Part shown: piece by piece, positions 1 to 8,963 of the stretch | Layout: every line of letters begins with the position of its first letter | Numbering within the stretch: position 1 is the stretch's first letter | Origin: Bacteroidota bacterium | GTDB taxonomy: Bacteria > Bacteroidota > Rhodothermia > Rhodothermales > UBA10348 | Length of the DNA stretch: 53,321 nucleotides | NCBI GenBank assembly: GCA_022571255.1 | Contig: JACZYD010000005.1 | Coordinates: 1 to 53,321, forward strand | Direction of reading: 5' to 3' | Program-made: the position numbers and the translations under genes | The notes under the pieces: generated by a model | Seen by the model: only the letters and a program-made list of their open reading frames with translations | What the model was told of the DNA's origin: nothing | The model's database searches: none

Positions 1-367
1 TTTCCGATGCAATTCGAACCGCCGCATCAAGCTTCGTCGGAGCCTTCTCGATACGGTCCTCGAGCGTTTCCCCGTCTATATACTCCATCGCTATGAACGG
101 GCGCAGCTCCTCTCTCGACGCGCCCTCGGGAACCGCTTCGTCTACCCCGTGAATTACCGCGATGTGCGGATGAGTAAGAGCTGCCGCCGCTTTAGCTTCC
201 CGGTAGAACCGTGCTCGGTCCGTTTCGCTTGTCAGCGCAGCCGCAGGGAGCACCTTGATCGCTACGGTACGATCGAGTCTCGTGTCCTCGGCTTTATAAA
301 CGATTCCCATGCCCCCGCGCCCGAGCTCGGAGATAATGCGATAATGAGATAAGGTTTTGCCGATCAT
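1..367 (-). CDS. Ser/Thr protein kinase, N-terminal part (cut by window edge)
   Basis: Reading leftward from the ATG at 365-367 gives a protein starting MIGKTLSHYRIISELGRGG, with the glycine-rich loop GRGGMGIVY, the VAIKVLP lysine strand and an MEYIDGETL hinge. This is the N-lobe of a bacterial PknB-type Hanks kinase. The remaining domains lie beyond base 1. It closely resembles the kinase that starts at 4878 (same start, GRGGMGIVY and ARFYREA stretches), so the two are paralogues about 4.5 kb apart in divergent orientation. By analogy it may carry a membrane segment and a PD40 propeller further on, but that cannot be seen. No clear Shine-Dalgarno site precedes the ATG. Kinase identity is certain; function is unknown. 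Confidence 0.93.
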   Translation of the reverse strand, partial: MIGKTLSHYRIISELGRGGMGIVYKAEDTRLDRTVAIKVLPAAALTSETDRARFYREAKAAAALTHPHIAVIHGVDEAVPEGASREELRPFIAMEYIDGETLEDRIEKAPTKLDAAVRIASE

Positions 368-521
368 TGAGTATCAGCGTGATGAGCAAAGCAATAAACG
401 GGATTCATACTGTAAGAATAAGGATCAGCATGGAAGACCGTACTGCAAACCCGGGTAAAACGTCAGACGAACAGAAAGATAGCCAACACTCCCTGCAGAT
501 CGGGTCAGATAGTGTAAATCC

Positions 522-587
522 GCTACCATTTCGCTGAATACAGTGATTTCGTTACTATTTCGCCAAATACAGTGAATTCCTTACTAT
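522..587. repeat. Two-copy 29/30-nt tandem repeat in an intergenic gap
   Basis: Within the gap 368-613, which holds no gene, unit 1 (522-550) and unit 2 (551-580) are diverged copies sharing the core CTATTTCGC...AATACAGTGA. A seven-base start of a third copy (581-587) follows. There is no spacer between copies, so this is a tandem duplication rather than a CRISPR. The gap also has to hold the start region of the leftward kinase. No terminator hairpin was recognised for the permease that ends at 614. Confidence 0.75.
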
Positions 588-613
588 CGCTGCCAGGCGC
601 GCCGACCCAAACG

Positions 614-2137
614 TCAATCCAAGCGTCGACCCTTTCGTTTTCCCTTGCGCAGCCAGAAATAACTCACTGGCAACCCGGTCGCCACAAACATGAAGTCGAT
701 CGCTGACTTTTCCGGCTCGAAAATGATGCGGGCCACAAGCAGCCCGACAATGCCCATCAGATAGATCGCCGGGAGAACAGGATAAAACGGCATTCGATAT
801 ATATCTGCACGGTCGCGGTCTTCACCGTTGGTGTCACCCCGCTGCCGGTCATCATGCTCCCTTCCGACCGCCTCTCCAGGCCGCTCCCGTCCGGCCTCTC
901 CATGCCGCTCCCGTCCGGCCTCCTCGTTACGCTGCCCGTTTCCAGACGCCTCTTTGCGTTGCTCCTCTATCCGCTCTTCCCGCCGCATCTTGAAGAGCGA
1001 CAACGTCGTCAAGGTATAAAAAATCAGGATGGCGAAGACCATTCCGGCCGCGATGTTTTCGAATGAACCCCGCGCGATCAGGATCACTCCGGCCCATATA
1101 CAGTGAACGATAATCGCTCTGGACGGCGTTCCGAAAGTGGGATGCACGTAATTCAGACCTTTAAAAAATAATCCGTCTCGAGCCATGGCGTAATACACAC
1201 GTGATGAGGCCATCATCGTCCCGTTAATGCTGCCCACGGCCGAGATGATCGCAAGCAGCGCCACCAATGCCGCCCCTACGGTACCCACCATCAGATCTGC
1301 GACAGCCGCCGCCGGAGTAGCGGTTGCCCGAATGCCCTCCATCCCGAGGGCATAATGATAAATCGTGTTCGTCGCCCAGTAAATCACAATAATGATCGAA
1401 AGACCAATAACCATTGCCCTCGGAATCGCGTGGCGAGGGTTCCTGTACTCGCCCGCCACGTATCCGAGGCGGTCCCAGCCCGTGTGAGAGAAAACAATCA
1501 ACATCAAAGCGGCGACCAGATTCCCGGCGGGGCCGAGGGCCCGTGTGGGCGGAGACACGCTGCCAAGCTCGCTGGATATCCCGGAAAGCAGCCAGACCCC
1601 GACGGTGGCGAATAAAACAAGGCCTACGACTTTGATCGAGGTAGTCACATTCAGAAACGCCGCCGATTTTTTTACGCCGACTACATTAAGAACACCCAGC
1701 AGGGCAATGATTGACAACGCAACGCTCATGTGCGCCACACTGCTCATCGGCACGAAATAGCCGACGTAGTCGGCGGCGATGATGGCCAGTCCTGCGGCCG
1801 GGCTGGTCCGGATGATGAAGAGTTGCGCCCAGCCGAACATGAATCCCGCAAACCGCCCGAAAGACCGGCTGATGTACATGTATTCGCCGCCCGTTGACGG
1901 CATGCGCGTTCCGAGTTCCGCGTACACGGCTCCGCCGATCAGCACAAACGCGCCGACACTCACCCATGCGATGATTACGGTCGTGAAAGAAGGGAAATAC
2001 CCGGCAATGATGGACGGGGTCGAATAAATACCCGAACCAATCGTGATTCCAACCAGGAGGCCGATACCGGAAAAGACACCCAGGGATCTTTTCAGAGCAG
2101 GATCGGTGGTTGTTACGTTATCTGACTGGAGCGACAT
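614..2137 (-). CDS. APC-family amino acid permease
   Basis: A polytopic inner-membrane transporter of the amino acid-polyamine-organocation family, about 507 residues with roughly twelve hydrophobic segments. After a short cytoplasmic start come LGVFSGIGLLVGITIGSGIY (the unwound TM1 substrate site GxGI) and TGGEYMYISRSFG in TM3, both typical of LAT/SLC7-type exchangers. The start is placed at the ATG of MSLQSDN; an upstream in-frame ATG at 2264-2266 would add 43 atypical residues and overlap the divergent peptidase gene. Near the C-terminus, between two membrane segments, is a hydrophilic loop with a 24-nt tandem duplication at 881-928 that encodes GRERHGEA and GRERPGEA, part of a longer Glu/Arg-rich stretch. 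Substrate is unknown. It is divergent from the DUF885 gene across about 150 bp. Confidence 0.9.
   Translation of the reverse strand: MSLQSDNVTTTDPALKRSLGVFSGIGLLVGITIGSGIYSTPSIIAGYFPSFTTVIIAWVSVGAFVLIGGAVYAELGTRMPSTGGEYMYISRSFGRFAGFMFGWAQLFIIRTSPAAGLAIIAADYVGYFVPMSSVAHMSVALSIIALLGVLNVVGVKKSAAFLNVTTSIKVVGLVLFATVGVWLLSGISSELGSVSPPTRALGPAGNLVAALMLIVFSHTGWDRLGYVAGEYRNPRHAIPRAMVIGLSIIIVIYWATNTIYHYALGMEGIRATATPAAAVADLMVGTVGAALVALLAIISAVGSINGTMMASSRVYYAMARDGLFFKGLNYVHPTFGTPSRAIIVHCIWAGVILIARGSFENIAAGMVFAILIFYTLTTLSLFKMRREERIEEQRKEASGNGQRNEEAGRERHGEAGRERPGEAVGREHDDRQRGDTNGEDRDRADIYRMPFYPVLPAIYLMGIVGLLVARIIFEPEKSAIDFMFVATGLPVSYFWLRKGKRKGRRLD
881..928 (-). repeat. 24-nt in-frame tandem duplication in permease loop
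   Basis: Two adjacent 24-nt units (881-904 and 905-928) share the 17-base core CCGCTCCCGTCCGGCCT. They encode the eight-residue repeat GEAGRER(H/P) in a cytoplasmic loop of the permease. The period is a multiple of three and the frame is kept. Confidence 0.85.
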
Positions 2138-2287
2138 GACCGCAGAATACACCCGCTTTCGCACACCGCCAAAAACGCTGCACAAAGTCAATAATGTACG
2201 TTCGGAAAGTTTCTGGTATCCATGGCAGTTGCGATGGCCGATATTATCTTTACGACTGACCGTCATCCAGATCTGAGAGGGTATATT

Positions 2288-3988
2288 ATGAGGCCTGTAT
2301 TATTTATCCGCATTGCTGCCGTACTTGCTTTCGTATGGACGGGAATGGCACCTGCGACTGCGGCGCAGTCGACCGGTGCGGATTCCTCGTATTCTGCTTT
2401 TCAGTCGTTGTCCAAAGATTTCTGGGCATGGCGAGCCATCAGCCAGCCACTTTCCGGCGACGATATCACGCGCATAACAAGACCCGTAGGCTGGCTTCCC
2501 GACTGGTGGCCTGCAACCGTCGAAACAAATAGGCAGTTTCTAATCCAGTTCGAGGAGGGGTTCGCACAGTTTGACACGTTTGATTGGTCTGTTTCGAGAC
2601 TGGTCGATTACCGGCTGATGCGCTCAGCCGTAGCACGAGTTCGATGGGAATTGGTTGTTCTCGCTCCGTGGCGTACGAATCCACTGTTTTATGTTGATCA
2701 GACGCTGGGATCACTTTTTCGCCTCTTTCTTGTGCCGCTGCCCTTCGATGAGGCCAGAAGTGACAATATCATCGCTACGATGGAGCATATCCGAACCACC
2801 GTGGAATCGGCAAAAGTGAATCTCAAAGAGCCGATCCGTCCATTTGCGGAGCTCGCAATAACTGAATTAGGCTCGTCAGCGGAACGTCTGCATACGATCC
2901 GGGATGAAATCAGACCCCATTTGTCGGGGAAACAGATCCGTCGACTGGACTTTGTGACGGAAGTGGCGATTGAAGCCCTTGACGGATTCGTGGAGTGGCT
3001 GCGGGAGGGATTGAATGGAATGAAAACGCAAACTGCCGTCGGCGCTGAAGATTATGCCTTCTTCCTCCACGAAGTCGCGCTGATGCCGTATTCGACCACA
3101 CAGCTCATTGATATGGCCCGCCAGGAATGGGAGCGAGCGGTTGTGTTTGAGACTTTTGAGGGCCGGCGCAACAATGGCCTCCCGGAGCTGGATCTGGCCG
3201 CATCGATAGAAGCTCAGATCAACCGCAATGCGAGAGTCGAAGCTTCCGTGCGGGTTTTTCTGGAAGAAAATGACATTTTATCGGTTCCGGACGGCCTGGC
3301 GCATTATATCAATGCACCTCTTCCCTCGTATCTGGTCCCGCTGGCGCATCTGGGTGTTGTGGATGATCTGACATCCGAGCGACGTCTCGACGAAAACGCT
3401 GTCAAATACATCCTGGAGCCTTCTCCCGATCTGGGCTACTTCTGGCTGGCGACGGCGAAAGATTCGCGCCCCATCCTGGTTCACGAAGGAATTCCAGGGC
3501 ACTATTTCCAACTGGCTCTCTCCTGGAAACATGAGAATCCGATTCGGCGACATTATTACGATTCCGGAGCCAATGAAGGGATCGGTTTTTACGCCGAAGA
3601 GATGATGCTGCAGGCCGGTTATTTTGACGACAGTCCACGGACGCGCGAAATCATATATAACTTCATGAGGCTTCGCGCTCTGCGTGTGGAGGTCGATGTC
3701 AAACTGGCGATCGGTGAATTCACCATCCAGGAGGCGGCTGATTATCTTGCTGGCGCTGTTCCCATGGACCAGGCCACCGCGCTGCAGGAAGCGGCTTTTT
3801 TTGCATCTTCACCGGGGCAGGCCATCAGTTATCAGATCGGGAAAATCCAGATCATGAAATTTTTAGCCGACGCCCGACGTCTTCAGGGAGATGCTTTCAG
3901 TCTTCGTGATTTTCACGATTTCGTCTGGTTGAACGGAAACGTCCCCATCGCTCTGCAGCGAATGGAATATCTCGGCCTGCGTGAATAA
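2288..3988 (+). CDS. DUF885-family secreted metallopeptidase-like protein
   Basis: A 566-residue exported protein. The N-terminus MRPVLFIRIAAVLAFVWTGM...ATAAQS is a signal peptide. The zinc-binding motif HEGIPGH starts at about residue 399, and a downstream NEGIGFYAEE (Glu about 430) sits where DUF885 proteins carry the third ligand. DUF885 members are related to zinc carboxypeptidases and thermolysin-like peptidases; the substrate is unknown. The start is the ATG at 2288 preceded by GAGAGG at 2275-2280; the longer frame upstream has no leader character. The length is close to the family's usual 560-600 residues. It is transcribed away from the permease and ends before a strong terminator. 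Confidence 0.9.
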   Translation: MRPVLFIRIAAVLAFVWTGMAPATAAQSTGADSSYSAFQSLSKDFWAWRAISQPLSGDDITRITRPVGWLPDWWPATVETNRQFLIQFEEGFAQFDTFDWSVSRLVDYRLMRSAVARVRWELVVLAPWRTNPLFYVDQTLGSLFRLFLVPLPFDEARSDNIIATMEHIRTTVESAKVNLKEPIRPFAELAITELGSSAERLHTIRDEIRPHLSGKQIRRLDFVTEVAIEALDGFVEWLREGLNGMKTQTAVGAEDYAFFLHEVALMPYSTTQLIDMARQEWERAVVFETFEGRRNNGLPELDLAASIEAQINRNARVEASVRVFLEENDILSVPDGLAHYINAPLPSYLVPLAHLGVVDDLTSERRLDENAVKYILEPSPDLGYFWLATAKDSRPILVHEGIPGHYFQLALSWKHENPIRRHYYDSGANEGIGFYAEEMMLQAGYFDDSPRTREIIYNFMRLRALRVEVDVKLAIGEFTIQEAADYLAGAVPMDQATALQEAAFFASSPGQAISYQIGKIQIMKFLADARRLQGDAFSLRDFHDFVWLNGNVPIALQRMEYLGLRE

Positions 3989-4000
3989 AGGAGACGGCAG

Positions 4001-4037
4001 GAGGGTGTGCAACCACGCTGCACACCCTCTCTCTTTT
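4001..4037 (+). terminator. Rho-independent terminator after DUF885 gene
   Basis: A perfect 11-bp stem (GAGGGTGTGCA at 4001-4011 with TGCACACCCTC at 4019-4029) and a 7-nt loop are followed by TCTCTTTT. It lies 12 bases beyond the stop codon. Confidence 0.9.
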
Positions 4038-4082
4038 AAACACCAGTCTCTTTTGAGCGGAGATGTCTACTGGAAAGCGATT

Positions 4083-4146
4083 TCTTGTGAGCGGCGATCT
4101 TTCGAATTGTGAAATCTTGAGAGCCACGATCTTTTGAATCGTGCTG
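4083..4146. repeat. Two-copy 32-nt degenerate tandem repeat
   Basis: Units 4083-4114 and 4115-4146 agree at about 24 of 32 positions (TCTTG.GAGC..CGATCTTT.GAAT.GTG). A shorter related piece (CTCTTTTGAGCGGAGATG) lies at 4048-4066. The repeat fills the intergenic space between the terminator and the peroxiredoxin start. Confidence 0.7.
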
Positions 4147-4228
4147 TCGTACATTCGTGATCCCGATATCCCCATCAGAATTTATTCCGGGCGGTCAGAA
4201 TCGCCGGCTGCCCCTAATATCCCCAGTT

Positions 4229-4864
4229 ATGAAATCAACCCGTATGCTCCTTGCGGCAGCAGCCGTTGTTATTGCAGTCGTCGTTATTCTCAACGTTAAC
4301 GGCACGAACGATCCTGCTTCAGAAGAAGCAGACCTTTCATCTTCCGCAACTACCGGTTCTATGACCCCGGATTCGACGCCGACGGAGATGGTCACCTTGA
4401 AAGATCCACCAGCCGTCGGCGACGAAGCTCCGGCCATCACGCTGGAATCGAATGAGGGCAACATGGTAAGACTGTCTGACTACAAGGGCAGTTGGGTGGT
4501 GCTGTATTTTTATCCGAAAGATTTCACCCGGGGGTGCACAATACAGGCGCAAAAATTCCAGAAAGACCTCGCCGAGTACCATGACCGAAATGCCGTGATT
4601 CTGGGAGTCAGCCTTGACACGGCTGATTCGCACAAAGAGTTCTGCGCAAAAGAGAGCCTCGAATTCAAGCTTTTGGCGGACATCGGTGGCCATGTCTCGG
4701 GCGCCTATGGCTCGCTGAATGTCGGTGAAGAATTGTCCTATTCCGCCCGTAACACGTTTGTTATTGACCCGGAGGGCGTCGTGGCGAAGGTCTTCATGAA
4801 AGTAAATCCAACTCCACACAGCCAGGAAGTCCTTGCTGCGCTTGACGAATTACAGACCGACTGA
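4229..4864 (+). CDS. Membrane-anchored or exported peroxiredoxin (Bcp/PrxQ type)
   Basis: A 211-residue AhpC/TSA-fold thiol peroxidase. The N-terminus MKSTRMLLAAAAVVIAVVVI is a single membrane anchor or uncleaved signal, followed by an acidic low-complexity linker, so the enzyme domain (from about residue 60) should be periplasmic. The peroxidatic site is FYPKDFTRGCTIQA with Cys103 and Thr100. A second Cys at 139, 36 residues later, matches the spacing in PrxQ proteins whose resolving Cys lies in helix alpha-3. Role: reduction of peroxides with thioredoxin-like partners. The ATG at 4229 was chosen because the 24 residues upstream in frame look like untranslated repeat sequence. It ends 13 bases before the kinase start, so the two may be co-transcribed. 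Confidence 0.9.
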   Translation: MKSTRMLLAAAAVVIAVVVILNVNGTNDPASEEADLSSSATTGSMTPDSTPTEMVTLKDPPAVGDEAPAITLESNEGNMVRLSDYKGSWVVLYFYPKDFTRGCTIQAQKFQKDLAEYHDRNAVILGVSLDTADSHKEFCAKESLEFKLLADIGGHVSGAYGSLNVGEELSYSARNTFVIDPEGVVAKVFMKVNPTPHSQEVLAALDELQTD

Positions 4865-4877
4865 GAGCCACAAATAA

Positions 4878-7550
4878 ATGGTCGGCTCCACCCTATCCCA
4901 CTATAAAATCACCGCCGAGATTGGCCGCGGTGGAATGGGGATTGTGTACCGCGCCGACGATACGAAGCTGAACCGAACGGTCGCCATCAAGGTGCTTCCT
5001 TCTGCGGCCCTGTCCAGTAAGGATGATCGCGCCCGGTTTTACCGGGAAGCTCAGGCTGCCGCCCAGCTCCATCACGCACATATTGCGACCGTGTTTGAGA
5101 TAGACGAGGCTGTTCCGAACGATGCTCCGCACGGTACCGCGCCCAGCCCTTTCATCGTGATGGAATTTATCGATGGAGAAACGCTGAGCACTCGTGTATC
5201 AAAAGGCCCATTAAAACTGGCCGACTCTATTCGGATCGCTTCGGAAATGGCCTCTGCGCTCGATGCCGCACACGAGAAAAACATTGTGCACCGCGACATC
5301 AAGTCGGCCAACGTCATGCTGACCTCTAAAGGAGATGCCAAGGTGCTCGATTTCGGGCTCGCTCAGACGGCGCAATCGACGAAACTTACAAAAATGGGAT
5401 CGACCCTGGGCACGATCACCTACATGAGCCCGGAGCAGGCCAAAGGCGAGGAAGTGGACCGCCGAACGGATATCTGGTCGCTTGGGGTCGTTCTGTACGA
5501 AATGATCGCGGGGCGCGCGCCGTACGCCGGAGAGTATGACAAGGCCGTCATCTACAGTATTCTGAATGAGGATCCCGAGCCGCTGACGGCTGTGCGCACA
5601 GGTGTCCCGATGGGACTCGAGTGGATCGTTTCGAAAATGCTCGCCAAGAATGCGGCGGATCGCTATCAGACCGCCGCCGATTTGCAGGTGGATTTGCGGA
5701 CGGTCGACCTGGCCGCGACAACAACGATGAGCCGTGTGCCGACAACGATCGAGGGCACTGCCGCGGCGCCGGCGATGCAGGCCGCTCAAAAATCAAGGCC
5801 CAGTGCCATTCCTTATATCATCGGAGGCGTGGTCGGGGCCGCGCTGGTTTTTCTGGCATGGGTGCTATATCCGACGGAGCCAGCAAGGCGCGCAATGCCA
5901 CCCATCAGAGTCAGTCACTCCATCACTTCATCGGTAGCTCCCACCAATCTCGCAATTTCACCTGACGGAGTCGATGTCGCGTACGTGTTACCCGACGGAG
6001 TTCATGTGCTCAACCTCACATCTGGACAAACGCGATTGCTGAATGGAACGGAAAACACGACGGTGATCGAATTTTCTCCGGATGGCGATGATCTGCTTCT
6101 GACAAAGACGGTTTCCATCGATCGAATTCCAATGGCTGGAGGCGCGCCGCTTGAGATCGTACGTACGATTGAGGGCTCCCCTCGGGCTTCCTGGGGGCCC
6201 GATGGCTGGATCATCTATGAAGACGAACAACAGATATTCAAGTACTCCGAATTCCGGGGAGAAAAAAGGCAGCTGACGTCACGAGATTCTCTTGAAAAAG
6301 AGTCCGACTATGACTGGCCGTCGATGCTTCCGGACGGAAAGACCATGATGGCCACACTAGAAATCATCGGGCGGCCCGCTAAAGTCCGTTTTTTCGATTT
6401 CGAGACGGGAGAAGTAAAGAGTACCATTAACTTTTCGGGATACGCTGTAAAGTATCACGAACCAGGATTCCTTACGGGAATCGTTGATAGAGAAGGACTC
6501 GTTGCCGTACCCTTTGACCTCGAAAGCCTGACGATTACCGGTCCGCGTCGCTCAATTCTCGCCAATGCAACAGTTACTGTTACATCCATATCGGCAAATG
6601 GGACGATCGTCTATTCGGACAGAGATCCGTTTGGAAATGTGGCGCTTCCCGAGTCACGACCTGCCATTCTGACCTTTCCGAGTTTCAAAGAGTTGCTTGC
6701 GATCCCGGAGGGTTTTTACAGCGACTTCAGACTGAGTCCGGATGAAAAAAGGTTGGTCTACCTGAGACGCGGTGGTACAGGAAGTACGATTCAGCGTGAG
6801 GTAGTTGTGTACGATTTTGAAACGGGTCAAAACAGGCCAATCACGAGGAGTGATCTGGTTGATTTTCCGGTCTGGACTGTGGGCGGGGATTCGGTTGCGT
6901 ACCTCACAAGCGTAACGATTGGTAGTCCGCACGAAATTCATGTGCGCGCTGCAGACGGATCCGGTGATGCAAGACGAATATTCGGCGGCTCGTCCCGATA
7001 CAGGGAATTCGATTTTTCTCCCGACGGATTAAAAATGGTACGAGTAGCCGAAGTCGGGCCAGGGGCGGGTTTGCTGCGAACCACAGATCTTTAAAGGGAC
7101 GAATCCTTTACCATCGCAGGAGAGGACGCGGCAGCAGATATCCGCCGACCCCGGATTTCACCCGATGGAAAATACGTCGTATATCAGAGCGGAGAAGCTG
7201 CGTTCATGAGCCGCACGGATGGCTCCGGAACAGCCCTGAATCTCAGCAGTGGTTTTGCGGAATTCCCCCAGTGGAGCGAAGACGGACGATATTATTTTCA
7301 GGTCACCTTCCAGGGAGCTGTCCAGCGATTCAAAGTAACCACATCAGGGACCGGTATTCCGTTTCTCGCTGCCTTCGATGAAGTCGCGATACTGGGAGCG
7401 AATCCTCCATACTTCGACGTGTTTTCTGACGGTCAGCGAGCCATCGTCGGGGGTCTCGTCACCAGAAACTCATTGTCCGGTACCGACTCCACCGTAGCCA
7501 GCAGCTTCCCGCTGCATTTCATTTTCAACTGGTTCGAGGAGCTCAAATAG
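4878..7550 (+). pseudogene. Ser/Thr kinase with PD40 propeller, interrupted by an in-frame stop
   Basis: An intact Hanks kinase domain: GRGGMGIVYRA loop, catalytic Lys38, HRDIKSANVM with Asp140, DFGLA with Asp158, and GTITYMSPEQAKG activation/P+1 segment. One membrane helix follows at about 311-332, then a periplasmic beta-propeller with PD40/TolB-like motifs (AISPDG, EFSPDG, DFSPDG). A TAA at 7092-7094 ends the reading frame after residue 738. The same frame then stays open from 7095 to 7550 and continues the propeller (RISPDGKYVVYQS, then WSEDGRYYFQ). So one gene is split by a single nonsense codon, not by a frameshift. The 738-residue product keeps kinase, helix and most blades and may still work. 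The start ATG at 4878 matches the paralogue at 367. Confidence 0.85.
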
Positions 7551-7610
7551 CGGCCGGTGCCGCGCTGACACACCGTCTGCAGTCTGTCTCAAGGTCTGCT
7601 GGCGCCAACA

Positions 7611-7687
7611 AAAAACGGCCTGCGATAAGATGGTACCCGATACTGCCGACAATCGTCGACAGAGCCATCTATCGCAAGCCGTAAAAA
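7611..7687. repeat. Long imperfect inverted repeat
   Basis: The arms 7611-7633 (AACGGCCTGCGATAAGATGG core) and 7665-7687 (CCATCTATCGCAAGCCGT core) are reverse complements apart from one bulge and one mismatch, around a 31-nt centre. The structure begins about 60 bases after the kinase frame ends. It could be a large hairpin terminator, since the right arm ends GTAAAAA rather than in T on the plus strand (favouring the minus strand), or a relic of a palindromic element. No gene is seen in 7551-7950. Confidence 0.6.
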
Positions 7688-7838
7688 CGAGTACCATTCG
7701 ACGCTGGAGTGCGCGACACCAAGACCGTTTCCGTCGCACTTATGAACAGGACTCGGTGTGAAGTATCGGAAGCCGATAAGCCGATTATATGGGTATTCTT
7801 ACGTAATTCGTCTTCCGCATCAGAATTTTCTCACTGGC

Positions 7839-7949
7839 AGTCTGTCGGACTTTCGATGTAAGTAATTGTTTTTATTGAATTAGTGTTTCGGCCAAATTTA
7901 GCGTAAACCTGATAAAAACAATTGGAGATTCTTCTTAGTCCAACAGACT
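7839..7949. mobile_element. MITE-like palindromic element, 111 bp
   Basis: The ends are mirror images with a two-box design. The outer boxes AGTCTGTCGGACT (7839-7851) and AGTCCAACAGACT (7937-7949) match as reverse complements at 12 of 13 bases. The inner boxes AATTGTTTTTAT (7864-7875) and ATAAAAACAATT (7912-7923) match at all 12. Box separations are 12 and 13 bases, around a 36-bp core without an open frame. This looks like terminal inverted repeats of a non-autonomous element. No obvious target-site duplication is visible. It sits directly beside the decayed lipoprotein copy. A plain regulatory or terminator palindrome is the alternative. Confidence 0.5.
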
Positions 7950-7950
7950 C

Positions 7951-8143
7951 TTAGCCGATGTTTATCCCGAACTCAACATCGAAGGATCCGCTCGTAACCG
8001 AGACATCAGCTCCATCTGAAAAGCGCGTTGCTTCGAAGGAGAAGGTTCCTTTGACTTTGTCACTGTTGATTCTCGTTCAAATCACATGCGCCCAGCGTAA
8101 GCGCAAAAGCGAGGGTTATAATCTGAAATAATCTGAATTTCAT
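7951..8143 (-). pseudogene. Internally deleted lipoprotein gene remnant
   Basis: Reading leftward from the ATG at 8141-8143 gives MKFRLFQIITLAFALTLGAC followed by DLNENQQ and a stop: a lipoprotein signal peptide with lipobox LGAC. In another frame, directly after this, is KVKGTFSFEATRFSDG followed by a tail ending SGSFDVEFGINIG and a TAA at 7951-7953. That segment matches the C-terminus of the intact neighbour at 8332-8853 (RLKGTFAFEATRASDG, SGTFNVEIG). So the gene kept its first ~25 and last ~40 codons and lost roughly 100 in between, with a frameshift at the joint. It is a paralogue remnant, not a functional gene. Confidence 0.75.
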
Positions 8144-8275
8144 GGTAACATTCTCTGAGAATTTGATTTTTCAGTTACGCCGCAACGATTGTAACCAAAA
8201 ACACATCTTTTTTCTGTTGAGGCCACCATTTCGGCGACTGGCCGCGCGAAAATCATCCCGATTGAATACGGAAAT

Positions 8276-8301
8276 GAAAACCCCGGAAACAGGGTGTTTT
8301 C
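8276..8301 (-). terminator. Weak hairpin after the lipoprotein gene
   Basis: The inverted pair GAAAACCCC / GGGTGTTTTC lies about 30 bases beyond the stop of the leftward lipoprotein gene. The stem is short with one bulge, and the T-run is only partly outside the stem. A tentative terminator. Confidence 0.3.
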
Positions 8302-8331
8302 AAGAAGTGTTATCGGACCCCGATCCAACGA

Positions 8332-8853
8332 CTACTGACGGTCTCCAATCTCTACGTTAAATGTGCCGCTTTTTCCTGTAATCGACTGACCGTCACTGGC
8401 CCGGGTCGCCTCAAAAGCGAACGTACCCTTCAGCCTCATCGTGCTTATCGAGGTAAATGTAACCGTTCCCGCAATGGTAGCTACAAACGCTTGATCCTGA
8501 GACGCGCCGAAATCCCTGAACGTAATGTTAACGAGACGCCCGTTGCCTACGATATACGTGCGCGTTTCGATGTCGCCCTCAAAAAGAATAGTCAGTTCAT
8601 CTGCCAGCGCCGTCATTCCGGTGATCTCCAGAATCGGGAGACCGTTTACTCTGTCTGTAACAGCCGTCACATTTATTGCAGCCCAGGATTTCCCCTGAAG
8701 GATCATAATCATGGTAGACGGAATGACGGACTCTTCTTCTTCCTCCAGCTCTCCCATCGGATCCTCGACGACCATGGCCGTATCCGTTGAATCGCAAGCA
8801 CCGATCAACAGTAATCCGGAACAAAGCAGGAGAATTGTGCAGGTTTGTCGCAT
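8332..8853 (-). CDS. Predicted lipoprotein of unknown function (DUF6252-like)
   Basis: A 173-residue protein. MRQTCTILLLCSGLLLIGAC is a lipoprotein signal with lipobox IGAC. An acidic linker follows (GELEEEEES), then a beta-rich domain (KSWAAINVTA, ITFRDFG, GTVTFTS, RLKGTFAFEATR). The pattern of an alternating-strand barrel-like domain ending in a GTFNVEIG strand recalls small Bacteroidota lipoproteins grouped as DUF6252, though this was not tested. It should be anchored to the outer membrane. Its decayed paralogue lies just downstream at 7951-8143. No enzymatic motif is visible. Confidence 0.75.
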   Translation of the reverse strand: MRQTCTILLLCSGLLLIGACDSTDTAMVVEDPMGELEEEEESVIPSTMIMILQGKSWAAINVTAVTDRVNGLPILEITGMTALADELTILFEGDIETRTYIVGNGRLVNITFRDFGASQDQAFVATIAGTVTFTSISTMRLKGTFAFEATRASDGQSITGKSGTFNVEIGDRQ

Positions 8854-8963
8854 GTCAGCTGACCCCGTCTGATTGAATCCGTTCCTGGCAGCATAATATC
8901 CACCCTAAGTTAGTGACTTTGCTCAGGATTCGTTTCATGCGTTTAAAAAATAAGTCCCGTTCC

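Noticed and set aside
522-587. CRISPR-like array
   Set aside because: The units abut each other with no spacers and only two copies exist; the same holds for the arrays at 36071, 14233 and 26932.
7206-7550. A separate 114-residue gene
   Set aside because: It is in the same frame as the kinase gene, and the 37 codons between the stop and its ATG also read as propeller sequence.
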